From the NCBI GenBank assembly GCA_001940845.1, contig MSGV01000035.1, positions 1-64,000 of the forward strand: a stretch of 64,000 bases of DNA. Direction: 5' to 3'. The notes below the pieces were generated by a model. The model saw nothing but the letters and a program-made list of their open reading frames with translations. It made no database searches and was not told where the DNA came from. Below, in pieces: positions 9,380 through 15,810 of this stretch. The stretch is from Christensenellaceae bacterium Phil7 (GTDB lineage Bacteria; Bacillota; Clostridia; Christensenellales; CAG-138). Positions within the stretch are counted from its first letter, which is position 1. Every line of letters begins with the position of its first letter. Position numbers and translations under genes: made by a program.

Positions 9380-9601
9380 TTACCTATCCAAAAACGGCTG
9401 TATGGATTTCATGGTTTTTCCACATCTGGCACACTTATAAGAATATAGGTCAACGCCGTCGCCCTTTCCGGTTTCACCAACTATGCTAAACCCCGTTCGT
9501 TTCCAATCGTGACTTTCACATGGGCAAAGCCGTTCTTCTAATTCGGCAACACGGTATGTAAGACGCATAATTAAATCACGCTTTTTTGAAAAGATACTCA
9601 T
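9380..9601 (-). CDS. Small zinc-ribbon-like phage protein
   Basis: 73 residues. An N-terminal helix rich in Arg/Leu/Glu is followed by a likely metal site made of CPC and H near residues 27-32 and CARC near residue 57. The start overlaps the upstream gene by four bases (ATGA), so it is translated in series. It is the last gene of the leftward early operon. No recognised function; nucleic-acid binding is plausible from the cysteine pairs. Confidence 0.7.
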   Translation of the reverse strand: MSIFSKKRDLIMRLTYRVAELEERLCPCESHDWKRTGFSIVGETGKGDGVDLYSYKCARCGKTMKSIQPFLDR

Positions 9602-9936
9602 ACCGCACCGCCTTCATCCACGTCCGCAAACGGGTATATGTCTATCATATCGTCAGGACCGACAACGACGGTATCATGCTCAGCGGGAATACCGAACAAG
9701 CCGTAGGCCGCCCAATTACAACCGCTGCTATCGCCTTTCTCCGGAGAACCTTTACCTGTGTACCGCCCCAAACATTCTTGATAAGCACAGTTGGGGGATT
9801 TCGCCCCCACATCTTTGAAGTCCTGCACAGAGGCGATATGCCCGCACATGGGACAACGGAATTTCCATTTGAGCATATCCCCTCCAAACCGGCGTTTTGC
9901 CTCTGCCTTCCATTCTTCTACACTGCTGTATTTCAT
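9598..9936 (-). CDS. VVA0879-like phage protein with zinc site
   Basis: 112 residues from the ATG at 9936, which follows a GAAGGAGGAAC SD. The protein contains FRCPMCGH and later CAYQECLG, which match the pattern of the VVA0879-like proteins seen in many Firmicutes prophages. The role is unknown. It is coupled by ATGA overlaps to both neighbours, part of a tightly packed accessory early operon. Confidence 0.7.
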   Translation of the reverse strand: MKYSSVEEWKAEAKRRFGGDMLKWKFRCPMCGHIASVQDFKDVGAKSPNCAYQECLGRYTGKGSPEKGDSSGCNWAAYGLFGIPAEHDTVVVGPDDMIDIYPFADVDEGGAV

Positions 9937-10118
9937 TTTTGTTCCTCCTTCTCTGTTTCCCAGCGTGTTTTCCATTCGCCGGGCTTGTATAACTCACAGC
10001 GCTCCATTTCTGGACGCCGTACTTTCTCAGATTGCGTTTTGCTACGAACAACCATGCAACAATAACCGTTTCCATCCATCTTGTAGCGGTCAAGCCATTT
10101 ACAACCGTGGCAATTCAC
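9933..10118 (-). CDS. Small cysteine-rich phage protein
   Basis: 61 residues with cysteines at CHGCKW, GYCCMV and ERCELY, suggesting one metal-binding site, followed by a charged tail (EKEEQK). The stop overlaps the next start by four bases. No family recognised beyond general similarity to short prophage zinc proteins. Confidence 0.65.
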   Translation of the reverse strand: MNCHGCKWLDRYKMDGNGYCCMVVRSKTQSEKVRRPEMERCELYKPGEWKTRWETEKEEQK

Positions 10119-10132
10119 TTCACACCACCTCC

Positions 10133-10357
10133 TTAGTCAACAAAGGTTTTTCGGCGGCTATCCCATACGCCAACGTAGCCACGCCCAAAGTGGATTGCAT
10201 ATCGGTCAACCCCGCAGGTTTCGACACGGAGATTTTGCTTATCGGTGTCATACCCCATTGTCCGGACGGCCTGCGATACCTCCGATTCAACGGCAATCAG
10301 TCTGCGTAGCTTCGGCAGATTGATTCCGTTTTTCAAAACTAATGTGCTTGTCGTCAT
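10133..10357 (-). CDS. Hypothetical phage protein, 74 aa
   Basis: The start at 10357 is chosen because AAGGGAG lies 7 bases before it; the frame opens six codons earlier without an SD. Sequence: MTTSTLVLKNG opening, alternating hydrophobic strands and a C-terminal GVWDSRRKTFVD. No recognised domain. Member of the leftward small-gene operon. Confidence 0.6.
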   Translation of the reverse strand: MTTSTLVLKNGINLPKLRRLIAVESEVSQAVRTMGYDTDKQNLRVETCGVDRYAIHFGRGYVGVWDSRRKTFVD

Positions 10358-10381
10358 TTTGTACTCCCTTCTCAAAAGTCG

Positions 10382-10816
10382 TTAGTGTTTGCCGATACGA
10401 AGTATTCGTTCAAGCATAAAAATGTAGTCCGTAATTTTCGTCATGCAGTCATGGCAGCCGGAGGTTTTGCCAATAGCCTGAAGCACCCATTCTTGATGCA
10501 CCTCCCAGCCTAATTCACGGCTCACCTTTGCTTTGTCCCGTGCCTCAGCTTTGGTCTTAACCTCATCTGAAAACAGATAAAACAGCTCCGAACACTGTTC
10601 TTTCAAAAATCGCAAGCCGGGAAGCGCCGCTTTTGCAATCTGCTGGCAGCGTTTAAGGGTTTCAGGGTTGTCAGCCTCAATGCTTGTGTTTACGTCATAG
10701 CCATGCGCAGAGCAGTATTCTTCTGCATCGTAGATTGATCCAAAAATAATGCCGTTTACAAGAGCATATCCGCAATTGGAGTTCTTGAATTTACCGTGCT
10801 TTACATGCTGGTGCAT
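10382..10816 (-). CDS. Hypothetical phage protein, 144 aa
   Basis: Starts at the ATG at 10816, right after AAGGAGGTAAT, which also encodes the end of the upstream gene. The protein begins MHQHVKHGKFKNSNCGYA, then a mostly helical body with a CHDC motif near the C-terminus (SGCHDCMTKI), possibly a metal or redox site. No family recognised. Confidence 0.65.
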   Translation of the reverse strand: MHQHVKHGKFKNSNCGYALVNGIIFGSIYDAEEYCSAHGYDVNTSIEADNPETLKRCQQIAKAALPGLRFLKEQCSELFYLFSDEVKTKAEARDKAKVSRELGWEVHQEWVLQAIGKTSGCHDCMTKITDYIFMLERILRIGKH

Positions 10817-10817
10817 A

Positions 10818-11072
10818 TTACCTCCTTGTCCGTGTGTCTTTTTCCTCTGATGTAAGAATGACCTCATCCTTCACGATGGGGCCGCCGTTCCACGCCACAC
10901 AAAATGGCTTGTCCTTGCACTGCTTTTCTGTCAGCTCAGCCATGCAGGCTTCGACAGCGTAAGCCTTGCGGGTACGACTGCCGGGAAGATTGCTGTACAG
11001 TGCGCCGCCGCGTTCACGCTGGAAGGCGCTGGCTTCTTCCTTTGTTCTGAAAAACTCATGTGCATACAACAT
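10818..11072 (-). CDS. Hypothetical phage protein, 84 aa
   Basis: Start at 11072 (GGGAGG with 8-base spacing); an ATG two codons upstream is too close to the SD. The opening LYAHEFFRTKEEASAFQRERG and a basic/acidic C-terminus ending in RTRR. Its last two arginine codons are AGG AGG and act as the SD of the next gene, showing tight coupling. No function recognised. Confidence 0.6.
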   Translation of the reverse strand: MLYAHEFFRTKEEASAFQRERGGALYSNLPGSRTRKAYAVEACMAELTEKQCKDKPFCVAWNGGPIVKDEVILTSEEKDTRTRR

Positions 11073-11092
11073 ACTCATTTCCTCCCTTCGTA

Positions 11093-11323
11093 TCAGACAT
11101 AAGGCGTAATATTGATTGCTTTTCCCAGCAAAAACGGGACATACAAATCTAAATCAGCGCCAAGTTCTTCAAGCCATTCCCGGACACCATCTTCGCCGTC
11201 GATTTCGTCATTATAGAAATCGTATTTGTCGGTGGAACCTTCTTCTGGCATATCGCCCAACGGCTCACTGTGTAGCTTCGCCCACGATTTTCCGTTGTCA
11301 TAAAACCGGGTTTCAATATACAT
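11093..11323 (-). CDS. Acidic hypothetical phage protein, 76 aa
   Basis: Strongly acidic (KYDFYNDEIDGEDG). Start supported by GGAGG with a 9-base spacer. Small acidic prophage proteins are sometimes DNA mimics, but nothing specific supports this here. Part of the leftward small-gene operon. Confidence 0.6.
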   Translation of the reverse strand: MYIETRFYDNGKSWAKLHSEPLGDMPEEGSTDKYDFYNDEIDGEDGVREWLEELGADLDLYVPFLLGKAINITPYV

Positions 11324-11338
11324 ACTCCATTACCTCCC

Positions 11339-11641
11339 TCATACAATCTGATTGCCTTTTGAATCGAACAACTTGAAATGACACCATTCTGCAAGTATTT
11401 TACAGGCATCCTCCGGCTCCATTAGTTCCATGTTGTTATCTGCACACGCAGGAAATTCTTCAGGTACTCTAAAAATCTGCGCATACATATTTCCGTTCAT
11501 CCCTTGATCGAAAAGCTCCTGAATTGCGTCAGCATATCCAACTTTTCCGCTTTTCCTTTTGGGGAAAAATCGCCAGCTTACAGGGTTTTCCGGGCAGACG
11601 TCGCAATCCACATATCGTCCAGAGTATTTTTCGCTTGACAT
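11339..11641 (-). CDS. Hypothetical phage protein, 100 aa
   Basis: Begins MSSEKYSGRYVDCDVCPE at 11641 with GAAAGGAAG upstream. Contains a CDVC pair and a further Cys near residue 66 (EFPACADN), then an acidic helical end (MEPEDACKILAEW). Possible zinc-binding; no family recognised. A longer frame opens upstream but overlaps the neighbouring gene and has no SD. Confidence 0.65.
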   Translation of the reverse strand: MSSEKYSGRYVDCDVCPENPVSWRFFPKRKSGKVGYADAIQELFDQGMNGNMYAQIFRVPEEFPACADNNMELMEPEDACKILAEWCHFKLFDSKGNQIV

Positions 11642-11669
11642 ACTCGTTACTTCCTTTCGTGTAGCCTTT

Positions 11670-11984
11670 TCAATCGTAGTACCCGCAATATACTTCATCG
11701 GCATCCCGCTCTTTGGCGGCTTGATACTGATCTGCAAGGTCCATAAGATAGTCCTCCTTCCAATCCTCCAGCTTCTCCAGAATGTCACGACGACAGGTGA
11801 TTTCATCATCGGAACAAAGCCAGATGATGGTTGCGATCTCTTCAATGGGGCATCCAGTTTCGTTTGCATAAAACAGCTTCTCATACTGTCTGCCAGTGCC
11901 GCAGGTAAACCAGTTGTTTCTGACGCACAAAGCACGAAGTTTATCAGGGGTGGTTACAGTGTACTTAGGTTTGAAATGTGTCAT
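11670..11984 (-). CDS. Hypothetical phage protein, 104 aa
   Basis: Starts MTHFKPKYTVTTPDKLRALC with an AAGGAGG SD 8 bases upstream. Helical and acidic, with the pattern IATIIWLCSDDEI and a C-terminus rich in Tyr/Asp. Short helical proteins of this length with TPDKLRALC-type openings are common in Clostridia phages, function unknown. Confidence 0.65.
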   Translation of the reverse strand: MTHFKPKYTVTTPDKLRALCVRNNWFTCGTGRQYEKLFYANETGCPIEEIATIIWLCSDDEITCRRDILEKLEDWKEDYLMDLADQYQAAKERDADEVYCGYYD

Positions 11985-12040
11985 AATGTTTTCCTCCTTG
12001 CCCTGCCATCATCAGCACCGGTGGGGCGGTTCCGGTGGAC

Positions 12041-12064
12041 GCCCGAAGGCGTTTCGGCTTATCC
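12041..12064. repeat. 24-bp direct repeat, copy 1
   Basis: GCCCGAAGGCGTTTCGGC followed by TTATCC, identical to 12544-12567. It contains a CCGAA/TTCGG stem. The two copies flank the gene at 12119-12502, suggesting insertion or swapping of a gene cassette. Confidence 0.7.
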
Positions 12065-12118
12065 TATAATCTCATCGCGCTTTTTCAAGAGCTTCTTTCT
12101 GCCTCGCGTGTATACCCC

Positions 12119-12502
12119 CTATTCCTCTTCAGTTGTAAACCGGATAAAAGAACCGGCGTAATCGCATATCGCTGTGGGATGTATGCCATCCTCGATGCGA
12201 GCCCGTTCAAGGTTTCCCGGCGTGATGATATTCTGTGGCAAGAGGGACAATACCTCGCGCGCCCAACGCCAACCCCAGTAGCCAAGCCGGTCTTTACGGG
12301 CATCCAGTGTGACAGCCACACAGATAGCCACAACGGCTCTGCCATGTTCACGCAAGCAATAAGTGAAGGTGTCGCGTACCTTCGTAGCGGACAGATCCGT
12401 CTTTGCGGCGTCCATCCGTTTCAGCGCGGCAAACTTCGCTTCACGGCTGCCGTTGCCGATCAGGGTCTTAATTTCCCTGACAAGAGTACGATCCAATTTC
12501 AT
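12119..12502 (-). CDS. Basic hypothetical phage protein, 127 aa
   Basis: Starts MKLDRTLVREIKTLIGNG with AAGGAGGAG upstream. Helical, basic N-terminal half and aromatic centre (GYWGWRWAREVL). After its TAG stop the frame stays open for 19 codons (GVYTRGRKKLLKKRDEIIG) and ends in the copy-1 repeat, so the protein may have been shortened from a longer form. No family recognised. Flanked by a 24-bp direct repeat. Confidence 0.6.
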   Translation of the reverse strand: MKLDRTLVREIKTLIGNGSREAKFAALKRMDAAKTDLSATKVRDTFTYCLREHGRAVVAICVAVTLDARKDRLGYWGWRWAREVLSLLPQNIITPGNLERARIEDGIHPTAICDYAGSFIRFTTEEE

Positions 12503-12543
12503 ACTACGCTCCTCCTTAAATGTTGAATAATATACAGTGGCGT

Positions 12544-12567
12544 GCCCGAAGGCGTTTCGGCTTATCC
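12544..12567. repeat. 24-bp direct repeat, copy 2
   Basis: Second copy of the 12041-12064 repeat. Here the stop codon of the gene at 12562-12771 lies within the repeat (GGA-TAA on the minus strand). Confidence 0.7.
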
Positions 12568-12771
12568 CTCTGTGATTGTGATTACTTTTTTGCCGTTATC
12601 GTCGTAAGTTATTGCCACCCACGCATTTACCATAACGGTGTTACCCTTGTTCTCGCCGCGCATGACTTCAAAATCTTCTGCCCATTCCGGCATATCGTTT
12701 ACGTTCCCCTTGAATAGCTGGTGTCCGTTTCTGCTCCAAATGTTGATTTCTTTCAGTTCCTTGATTTTCAT
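12562..12771 (-). CDS. First gene of leftward early operon, 69 aa
   Basis: Starts MKIKELKEINIWSRNGHQLF with GGAGG 8 bases upstream. Predicted beta-rich small protein. No recognised function. It is directly downstream of the repressor-controlled promoter at 12819-12847, so it would be among the first genes expressed on induction. Confidence 0.65.
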   Translation of the reverse strand: MKIKELKEINIWSRNGHQLFKGNVNDMPEWAEDFEVMRGENKGNTVMVNAWVAITYDDNGKKVITITEG

Positions 12772-12793
12772 AATTTATACCTCCGTATCAGTT

Positions 12794-12868
12794 CAAATAT
12801 TTGTCCTTTGTGTCTATCATTATAGTTCAAACATTTGCACTTGTCAATAGCTTTGGAGCAAATATTTG
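12794..12868 (-). promoter_or_regulatory. Leftward early promoter with three repressor operators
   Basis: Minus-strand promoter TTGACA (12842-12847), 17-base spacer, TATAAT (12819-12824). Three copies of the palindrome CAAATATTTG (one with a single change) lie at 12859-12868 (upstream of -35), 12828-12837 (in the spacer) and 12794-12803 (downstream of -10). The promoter facing the cro-like gene at 58.6 kb has the same plan, so the prophage repressor should silence this operon in the lysogen. Confidence 0.85.
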
Positions 12869-12885
12869 AATTTATTTTTCGGGGT

Positions 12886-12924
12886 AAAAAAATAAACCCG
12901 CAGACGTGTAACAACATCTGCGGG
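12886..12924 (-). terminator. Intrinsic terminator upstream of the early promoter
   Basis: CCCGCAGA (12897-12904) pairs with TCTGCGGG (12917-12924). On the minus strand the hairpin is followed by TTTATTTTTTT. It would stop leftward transcription arriving from 13 kb before it enters the early operon, although no minus-strand gene is visible just upstream. Confidence 0.8.
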
Positions 12925-12933
12925 CTAGTTCTC

Positions 12934-13028
12934 TATAATACACGTACATATAGGCGCTATGACGGAAATCGCTCTTGTGGTCTATATTTTTAATACTCTA
13001 TAGGAAAAAAGTGTTACTTTGTTACTAG
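12934..13028. repeat. 95-bp element, copy A
   Basis: Aligns without gaps to 46448-46540. Conserved blocks include TATAATACACGTA, TAGGCG, GGTCTATAT, TACTC and TGTTAC. Copy A is followed on the minus strand by the terminator at 12886-12924; copy B lies upstream of the VRR-NUC gene. It is probably a regulatory site for a phage protein, or part of a replication origin. Confidence 0.6.
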
Positions 13029-13094
13029 TAGCAAAAAATAAAGGTCAATCAATAGATTTTGACGAAACTCCCAATGTCTACACCTAATGCAACA

Positions 13095-13138
13095 GTTTCA
13101 ATATATAGAAACAGATTTGAATCTGCAACAGGCTGTTG
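13095..13138. repeat. Three abutting small dyads
   Basis: GTTTC...GAAAC (13095-13112), CAGATT-TG-AATCTG (13112-13125) and CAACAG-G-CTGTTG (13126-13138) touch each other end to end. A fourth (GAAGC-AA-GCTTC) follows at about 13160. The stretch 12872-13200 has no gene. It holds the terminator, the 95-bp element and these dyads. They could be protein sites or a structured single-strand feature. Confidence 0.5.
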
Positions 13139-13200
13139 TTTGGAATGTTGCATGGCTTTTGAAGCAAGCTTCACAATGCTTTTAATAAACTATCTCATAA

Positions 13201-13229
13201 TTGCCTATTTAGATAAAATGTGATATGCT
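13201..13229 (+). promoter_or_regulatory. Promoter of the RadC-like gene
   Basis: TTGCCT (13201-13206), 17-base spacer, TATGCT (13224-13229), 35 bases before the ATG. Confidence 0.6.
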
Positions 13230-13263
13230 TTCCGCGTTACGATTTAAACTGCGGAGAAAAAGC

Positions 13264-13677
13264 ATGAGGTATGATAAAAACACGCCTGATGCACAAAACA
13301 AAGCGGCAAGTGAAATAGAATACATGATAGTAATGTTGAGGGCACTTTTAAAAGATCATCCGTTTGAGTGCCTTTGCGTTGTTTGTCTTAATGATTTATT
13401 TAGTCCTTTTTTCTGCGAAATAATAGAAGGTGATAGCTTTTATTCCATCACCGTTCCGGCTCGAAAAATATTAGAAATTGCGACCGAGCATAATTCAAGT
13501 ATGATAATACTTGTACATAACCACCCATCCGGAAGCTGCATACCATCTATGTCTGATGTTGTGTTAACGCGCTATTTGCTCTGCTATCTCGCCACATATG
13601 GCATAACGCTGATAGAACACATCATAGTATCAAAGCTGTGCTGTTATGCAATGATGCGCGTGCGCCAGATCGCTTGA
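13264..13677 (+). CDS. RadC-like JAB/MPN domain protein
   Basis: 137 residues from the ATG at 13264 (GGAG 7 bases upstream). The C-terminal half carries the JAMM metalloprotease signature VHNHPSGSCIPSMSDV, with the two His, the Ser and the Asp of the zinc site. The N-terminal helix-hairpin-helix of chromosomal RadC is absent, as is usual in mobile elements. RadC-like genes often mark accessory or anti-restriction regions of phages and conjugative elements. The biochemical role is not established. Confidence 0.82.
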   Translation: MRYDKNTPDAQNKAASEIEYMIVMLRALLKDHPFECLCVVCLNDLFSPFFCEIIEGDSFYSITVPARKILEIATEHNSSMIILVHNHPSGSCIPSMSDVVLTRYLLCYLATYGITLIEHIIVSKLCCYAMMRVRQIA

Positions 13678-13684
13678 GTGAAAA

Positions 13685-13750
13685 TCACTTAAAATTCTCA
13701 ACGCAAACAGTTAATATCATACCAATAGCAATTAGAAACGGTAAAAGCAT
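13685..13750 (-). CDS. Putative 21-residue hydrophobic peptide
   Basis: A minus-strand ORF encoding MLLPFLIAIGMILTVCVENF plus Lys is preceded by an excellent SD (AAAGGAGGTG, 8-base spacing). It is a single membrane-spanning helix with a short charged tail, like type I toxin or regulatory membrane peptides. It points opposite to the surrounding genes. No clear -35/-10 pair was found, so expression is uncertain. Confidence 0.4.
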   Translation of the reverse strand: MLLPFLIAIGMILTVCVENFK

Positions 13751-13821
13751 ATTTGTTTACACCTCCTTTATTTTTTATAATAAGTGTACATCTTAATTGC
13801 TTTGTTTTCAATGGTATTTCT

Positions 13822-13929
13822 CAAATATATTTAAATTTTTTGTCATTTGCTATTGACATGGTGCGGACACTATGCTATAATAAGTACATAAAGATGAGGC
13901 GGACATCACAAACGCGGAAAGGTCAAGAC
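13822..13929 (+). promoter_or_regulatory. 108-bp promoter-leader repeat, copy 1
   Basis: Contains TTGACA (13853-13858), a 17-base spacer and TATAAT (13876-13881), a fully consensus sigma-A promoter. A leader of about 45 bases ends in AAAGGTCAAGAC just before the ATG. Copies 2 and 3 (14783-14890, 15701-15808) have the same length and differ at only about three positions. The heptamer GCGGACA occurs twice, in the promoter spacer and in the leader, and may be an operator. Confidence 0.92.
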
Positions 13930-13931
13930 AA

Positions 13932-14375
13932 ATGAAAGAACTCACCAAAAGGAATCTTTATTGGCTCAACTGCGGCAGAGAATACGCCGCAAAAGGTTAC
14001 AGCGACAATTCCGAGCTCTACCATTCAATGGATTGGGATGAACTGGAAGCCTATGTCAATTCATCTTTCGAATCTCAAGAATGCTTTCACGCCGGACTTA
14101 TCGGCCGCGAGCCAGAATACGTAGAAGCAATCCGGTTCGGCGAGATCCCAGAATGTGGGCAGTCTACAAATTGGGCTGAGGGCACGCTCGAAAATGGCGT
14201 AAGCTGCGTCAAGATCATCCGCAGCTTGGAAGATCTCGAAACCAAAAGCATTTATGATGCGACATGCGGCTGGCTCGGAGCCAAGAAATACTTGGTCGGC
14301 GGCTGGTACATCGGCAGAACCGGAAGTGATGGCGAGCCCCTGCTATTCCATGCAGAAATCATCCGCGAAATCTAA
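13932..14375 (+). CDS. Unrecognised protein in cassette 1 (147 aa)
   Basis: Starts MKELTKRNLYWLNCGREYAA. Acidic (Glu/Asp-rich), soluble, mixed alpha/beta, with an aromatic C-terminal half (GWLGAKKYLVGGWYIGRTG). I do not recognise a family. Start fixed by the shared leader, with AAAGG 9 bases upstream. Driven by a consensus promoter and placed with other small cassettes beside a solitary CRISPR repeat, which makes an anti-defence role plausible. That is inference from context only. Confidence 0.75.
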   Translation: MKELTKRNLYWLNCGREYAAKGYSDNSELYHSMDWDELEAYVNSSFESQECFHAGLIGREPEYVEAIRFGEIPECGQSTNWAEGTLENGVSCVKIIRSLEDLETKSIYDATCGWLGAKKYLVGGWYIGRTGSDGEPLLFHAEIIREI

Positions 14376-14424
14376 CGCTAGATCCCGCCCCGGAGGTCAC
14401 GAGGGCAGAAAGGAACAATATATC

Positions 14425-14688
14425 ATGAGCAACAAAGAAATGTTAGAAACCATCTACGCCCTGGCAACCTTGCTGGATGAAAGAAACAAGAAAAATTTCG
14501 ACCATTTGGAAGAAATTAGATTCGGAGATTTCTTTTTCCCAAAAACGACAATCGCGGATTCGATCGAGTTCGACCGGAGGAGATGTAATTCGCCCGTTGC
14601 CTTGTCTGTAGCTCTGCACAAAATAGCGGCACAGTTGCGGCGAGATATAAAAAAAGAAGAGGCCACAAAAGCAAAGACGCAAGGATAA
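14425..14688 (+). CDS. Small unrecognised protein in cassette 1 (87 aa)
   Basis: Starts MSNKEMLETIYALATLLDER at 14425 with AGGAAC upstream; the frame is open further upstream inside the previous gene's 3' end but has no SD. Helical N-terminus, charged C-terminus ending in RRDIKKEEATKAKTQG. Lies 49 bases after the first gene of the cassette, so probably cotranscribed. No family recognised. Confidence 0.65.
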   Translation: MSNKEMLETIYALATLLDERNKKNFDHLEEIRFGDFFFPKTTIADSIEFDRRRCNSPVALSVALHKIAAQLRRDIKKEEATKAKTQG

Positions 14689-14703
14689 AACAGGTATTTA
14701 TTG

Positions 14704-14754
14704 GGACTTGCAGAGTAAGGACTGCCGCCAACGGAGCCGCTATTTTGCAAGTCC
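14704..14754. other. Long-loop hairpin after cassette 1
   Basis: GGACTTGCA (14704-14712) pairs perfectly with TGCAAGTCC (14746-14754) around a 33-base GC-rich loop. It has no clean T run, so it may be an mRNA 3' end structure or a weak terminator. Confidence 0.45.
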
Positions 14755-14782
14755 GTTATTTCTGTCAATAAAAAGCTTCAGG

Positions 14783-14890
14783 CAAATATATTTAAATTTC
14801 TTGTCATTTGCTATTGACATGGTGCGGACACTATGCTATAATAAATGCATAAAGATGAGGCGGACATCACAAACGCGGAAAGGTCAAGAC
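14783..14890 (+). promoter_or_regulatory. 108-bp promoter-leader repeat, copy 2
   Basis: TTGACA (14814-14819), 17-base spacer, TATAAT (14837-14842), then the same leader as copy 1 ending in GTCAAGAC directly before G-ATG. Differences from copy 1 are confined to one base upstream of the promoter and two bases after the -10. Confidence 0.92.
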
Positions 14891-14891
14891 G

Positions 14892-15386
14892 ATGAAATAC
14901 GATGTAACTTATAGCTGTGGACATGAGGGAGTTGTACAGCTCTATGGGAAGGGATCGGAGCGCGAACGCAAAATCGAATGGTATGAGAGCTGTGGGCTCT
15001 GTCCAGAATGTTACAAGGCGCATATGCGCGAAGAAGAAGCAAAGCTCGTGAAGGACATAGAATCAAAATTTGATTTGCCGCAGCTCGTCGGAACCCCGAA
15101 GCAGATCGAGTGGGCAGTCAAAATCAGAGCAAAGGGCATCGCCAGATTCCCCAAACAATTGACAGATGATTACAAGCTTTTTTTTGAGGTATTGTCCGAC
15201 CCACAAAAGCTGGCTGAAAGAGCTGCCGAACAGGAAATAACGTCTGATGACCTAAAAGCGCGAATGACAGCGTTCTTAGACCAAATGGACAAATTGCCAA
15301 CCTATGACTATGAGCACATCGTTTATCTTTTTATGACAACCAACAGTGCAAAAACAATCATTGACAACAGGAGTTGGGCAGAATGA
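14892..15386 (+). CDS. Zinc-ribbon-like protein in cassette 2 (164 aa)
   Basis: Opens MKYDVTYSCGHEGVVQLYGK. CGH together with CGLCPEC (about residues 37-43) forms a likely zinc knuckle, followed by a basic helical region (KQIEWAVKIRAKGIARFPKQ) and an acidic C-terminus. Proteins with this opening are frequent as hypotheticals on gut Clostridia mobile elements. Function unknown. Start fixed by the shared leader. Confidence 0.75.
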   Translation: MKYDVTYSCGHEGVVQLYGKGSERERKIEWYESCGLCPECYKAHMREEEAKLVKDIESKFDLPQLVGTPKQIEWAVKIRAKGIARFPKQLTDDYKLFFEVLSDPQKLAERAAEQEITSDDLKARMTAFLDQMDKLPTYDYEHIVYLFMTTNSAKTIIDNRSWAE

Positions 15387-15422
15387 ACTTACAAATAAAA
15401 CGATGCAAATAACGGAGGTAAT

Positions 15423-15689
15423 ATGGGACTTGCAAGAACTGAACGTAAAACAAAATGGAATCAAAAAACCTACGATGATATCAGAATCAGAGTGCCGAAA
15501 GGTATGTTGGAGCAGCTGAAAAGATATGCAGAGCAACGCGGCGAATCATTAAACGGATTAATCATCCGCTTGCTGGAAGCCGAAACCAAGCTTATGCTCC
15601 GCCGTACCGCGGCGACCGATGCAGCAGCAGCAGAGACCGAAGAAAGCAGACTCGCAGGGTGTGCCGATTGTGATTTTACCGTAGAGTAA
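15423..15689 (+). CDS. Ribbon-helix-helix DNA-binding protein in cassette 2 (88 aa)
   Basis: The stretch YDDIRIRVPKGMLEQLKRYA, then GESLNGLIIRLLEAE, is a typical Arc/MetJ ribbon-helix-helix: beta strand, two helices, G-S turn. An Ala/Glu-rich C-terminal tail follows. It has its own SD (CGGAGG) 6 bases before the ATG and is 36 bases downstream of the zinc-ribbon gene. It is a natural candidate for the repressor of the repeated promoters, as Aca proteins are for anti-CRISPR operons. Confidence 0.75.
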   Translation: MGLARTERKTKWNQKTYDDIRIRVPKGMLEQLKRYAEQRGESLNGLIIRLLEAETKLMLRRTAATDAAAAETEESRLAGCADCDFTVE

Positions 15690-15700
15690 GGACAATTAAT

Positions 15701-15808
15701 CAAATATATTTAAATTTATTGTCATTTGCTATTGACATGGTGCGGACACTATGCTATAATAAATGCATAAAGATGAGGCGGACATCACAAACGCGGAAAG
15801 GTCAAGAC
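15701..15808 (+). promoter_or_regulatory. 108-bp promoter-leader repeat, copy 3
   Basis: TTGACA (15732-15737), 17-base spacer, TATAAT (15755-15760), same leader, ends GTCAAGAC before AA-ATG. It decides the start of the next gene at 15811: an in-frame codon at 15763 would place the start only 3 bases after the -10 element. Confidence 0.92.
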
Positions 15809-15810
15809 AA

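Noticed and set aside
13094..13112. GTTTCAAT word reminiscent of a CRISPR repeat end
   Set aside because: It belongs to a short GTTTC/GAAAC dyad, lacks the GC-rich stem of a CRISPR repeat and has no clear promoter.
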